Positions 6,454 to 7,904 of a stretch of DNA of 7,904 bases are shown piece after piece; position 1 is the first letter of the stretch; every line of letters begins with the position of its first letter. A program made the position numbers and the translations under genes. Under the pieces are notes generated by a model. The model saw only the letters and a list, made by a program, of their open reading frames with translations, ran no database searches and was not told the DNA's origin. The stretch comes from a bacterium (GTDB taxonomy: Bacteria > Zhuqueibacterota > Zhuqueibacteria > Residuimicrobiales > Krinioviventaceae): positions 1 through 7,904 of the forward strand of contig JAJRST010000610.1 of the NCBI GenBank assembly GCA_024278645.1. Direction: 5' to 3'.

Positions 6454-6490
6454 AAAAAAATGAGGAGCGATGCGGCGACATCGCCCCTCA
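6454..6490 (-). terminator. Leftward-facing terminator not matched to a visible gene
   Basis: Arms 6461-6472 and 6479-6490 make a 12-bp stem around a 6-nt loop. On the minus strand the single imperfect position is a G-U wobble, and the stem is followed by seven Ts (6454-6460). On the plus strand that position is an A-C mismatch and there is no T tail. It is therefore oriented to stop leftward transcription, although the gene to its right reads rightward. In a rightward transcript it would be a leader hairpin about 95 nt before the start codon. Confidence 0.55.
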
Positions 6491-6535
6491 AAGCGTGGGT
6501 GACACAGTCGAAACAATCAAACAATGTACACCACA

Positions 6536-6562
6536 ATTGAAGGTAATAAAATTACCTTCAAT
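6536..6562. repeat. Perfect 12-3-12 inverted repeat before the protease-like gene
   Basis: The arms ATTGAAGGTAAT (6536-6547) and ATTACCTTCAAT (6551-6562) are exact inverted complements separated by AAA. The repeat ends 8 nt before the GAAAGGGG ribosome binding site and 22 nt before the ATG. It could be an operator for a dimeric regulator or a stable mRNA leader hairpin that affects initiation or decay. It has no T tail on either strand, so it is not a terminator. Confidence 0.7.
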
Positions 6563-6584
6563 ATGCAATAGAAAGGGGATAAAA

Positions 6585-7904
6585 ATGAAACATCTGATTA
6601 TTTTTGTGTTCGTTTCTATGATGGCGTTTTGTGACGCTCTTTGGGCGGCGCCAAAAACAGTACAGAACGATGCGCTCAAATTTGCGAACGATATCTGGGG
6701 AGAAACGACAATAGACGAGGGAACGGTTTATTATGGTAGAGACGGGGAGCCCGTCGTTTATTGCTTTACCGTCGCTTTGGGCCTGCGGGACAATCCTTCT
6801 CCGGAATCGATATTGCAAAAGGTGAAAGAGAGTCGCGAGAGCCGGCAGGAGGCTGAGTCGATGCTGCAATCGGCCATTGCGGACGAGGATGACGAGAAAG
6901 CCGCTTACGCTCGATCATTAATTGAGCGGGAATGGGCAAGGATGCGGGATGAAGAACACTATGCGACGGTTTACATGAGCTTTATGGAAGACCGGATGGA
7001 ACCGTTGCTCTACTACCAAGGCCTGCCGTTGCATTATGTGACCATTCTTGACGCCGAGCAAGTAGGCAAAGAACGATTGAACGGAGAGGTTGAGACTGTG
7101 CGGTTTTTATTTGACGGTCCATTTGCAATTTTTGTCGAGTTTAAAAATAAGAATGGAACGACCATCGTTGATTTGCTTAATCCTGAGATGTCGGAATTTG
7201 ATGCGGGCCAGGTGGAGAAGGCTTTTAAACCGGCCTTTCAAACCGCGCCTTTTTCATATCCACGCTTTGTCGGTCAATTCCTGGCCAAGACCAGCGAATA
7301 CTGTCCTTATGAATCCACGGAAACCAAGATTAGCGGCGTGCCGGACTATCAAACCATCTATTCCCGCGGCTGCGCGCCGGCGGCGTCGGGCTGCGTTTTG
7401 GGGTATTGGGATGATCACGGCTATCCCAACCTGGTCGATGGGGGCAATAGCGGATATGACGGCAGCGAGTGCGACGACGGTTATTTGGACTTGATTTGGT
7501 GTGAGCTTGCTGATGCAATGGGATTCGTTTCAGGCGTTGGAACCCATGTTTACAGAATAGACGATGGCATAAGGCATGTAGCCAGAGATACAAATAATTA
7601 TTCTGGCTTTTCAGTCAGCAACGGCACATGGTACAGGACTGCGCAGCAGGATAGATCGACCTTTCACGGTGAAATCGATGACGGCTATCCTCTCGTCTAT
7701 ACGATGCAATATTATTTGTACGGCAACGGCGAAGGCTTTCACACCGTGGCCGGCATCGGCTATAAGATCAAGGAATACGATCCGCCGTGTTGGGACATCT
7801 ATTATTACCGCATTGTGCATGACAACAACACGGCGACGGGGACGGACGTCTATCTGTCTGAGGATTTAATTGATACCGATCCATCCTATGACACCCACAT
7901 CATC
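6585..7904 (+). CDS. Secreted C39/papain-like cysteine peptidase-domain protein, 3'-truncated by the window
   Basis: The frame opens at an ATG preceded by GAAAGGGG at 6571-6578 and stays open for 440 codons to the window end, so the C-terminus is missing. Residues 1-21 are a signal peptide (Lys2, hydrophobic core, ALWA before the probable cut), so the protein should be exported. Residues about 25-220 form an N-terminal region with a charged helical stretch at about 73-125. This may be a propeptide, by analogy with secreted papain-fold proteases (inference). The peptidase-like domain starts near 250: GCAPAASGCVLGYWD places a nucleophile-type C263, and FHTVAGIGY places H386. An HDNN segment (412-415) could give the third catalytic residue. 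The GYPNLVDGG stretch follows the nucleophile helix. It could be a true protease or an inactive relative. The substrate is unknown. C270 is an alternative nucleophile, but C263 fits the family motif better. Confidence 0.8.
   Translation, partial: MKHLIIFVFVSMMAFCDALWAAPKTVQNDALKFANDIWGETTIDEGTVYYGRDGEPVVYCFTVALGLRDNPSPESILQKVKESRESRQEAESMLQSAIADEDDEKAAYARSLIEREWARMRDEEHYATVYMSFMEDRMEPLLYYQGLPLHYVTILDAEQVGKERLNGEVETVRFLFDGPFAIFVEFKNKNGTTIVDLLNPEMSEFDAGQVEKAFKPAFQTAPFSYPRFVGQFLAKTSEYCPYESTETKISGVPDYQTIYSRGCAPAASGCVLGYWDDHGYPNLVDGGNSGYDGSECDDGYLDLIWCELADAMGFVSGVGTHVYRIDDGIRHVARDTNNYSGFSVSNGTWYRTAQQDRSTFHGEIDDGYPLVYTMQYYLYGNGEGFHTVAGIGYKIKEYDPPCWDIYYYRIVHDNNTATGTDVYLSEDLIDTDPSYDTHII

Noticed and set aside
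6488..6869. Minus-strand frames opposite the start of the protease-like gene
   Set aside because: The plus-strand gene has a signal peptide, a strong ribosome binding site and a 440-codon open frame. The minus frames have no recognisable features, although a leftward terminator follows them.

Overview
The window looks like a bacterial chromosome segment of moderate GC content in its genes, with clearly AT-richer intergenic DNA on the right. It holds four complete genes on the minus strand and two that run off the edges. No mobile element, CRISPR array, rRNA or tRNA was seen. The taxon cannot be fixed from the sequence. The NadB protein carries an RGFGG variant of the usual RGEG motif, which I associate from memory with NadB of Bacteroidota-like (FCB group) bacteria. 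The soluble PAS kinase with an NtrC-type partner and the secreted cysteine-protease-like protein also suit an FCB or candidate-phylum bacterium. This placement is a weak inference.

Layout from left to right. Positions 1-64 hold the first 21 codons of a leftward membrane protein. Positions 65-476 are intergenic. Positions 507-5368 are a tight leftward three-gene unit transcribed in the order nadB (L-aspartate oxidase), a soluble PAS histidine kinase, and an NtrC-family sigma-54 activator. The gaps are 11 and 9 bp, and a terminator hairpin begins 3 nt after the last stop. Positions 5375-5608 carry the probable nadB promoter and a 16-bp palindrome. Positions 5671-6024 encode a free-standing, divergent receiver-domain protein (minus strand) with its own good promoter (6156-6184) and its own terminator (5609-5636, U-tail to 5605).

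Positions 6025-6584 are a 560-bp, AT-rich divergent intergenic region rich in structure: two near-identical TTGACA-containing segments, a long terminator-like fold, a terminator that points the wrong way for the flanking genes, and a perfect 12-3-12 inverted repeat next to a ribosome binding site. At 6585 a rightward gene begins and stays open to the window edge (440 codons). It encodes a secreted protein with a C39/papain-like cysteine peptidase domain behind a long N-terminal region.

How the genes may work together: the kinase would phosphorylate Asp53 of the NtrC-type regulator, which would then drive sigma-54 promoters located elsewhere. Co-transcription with nadB suggests, but does not prove, a link to NAD or redox state. 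The receiver protein and the secreted protease are separately transcribed.
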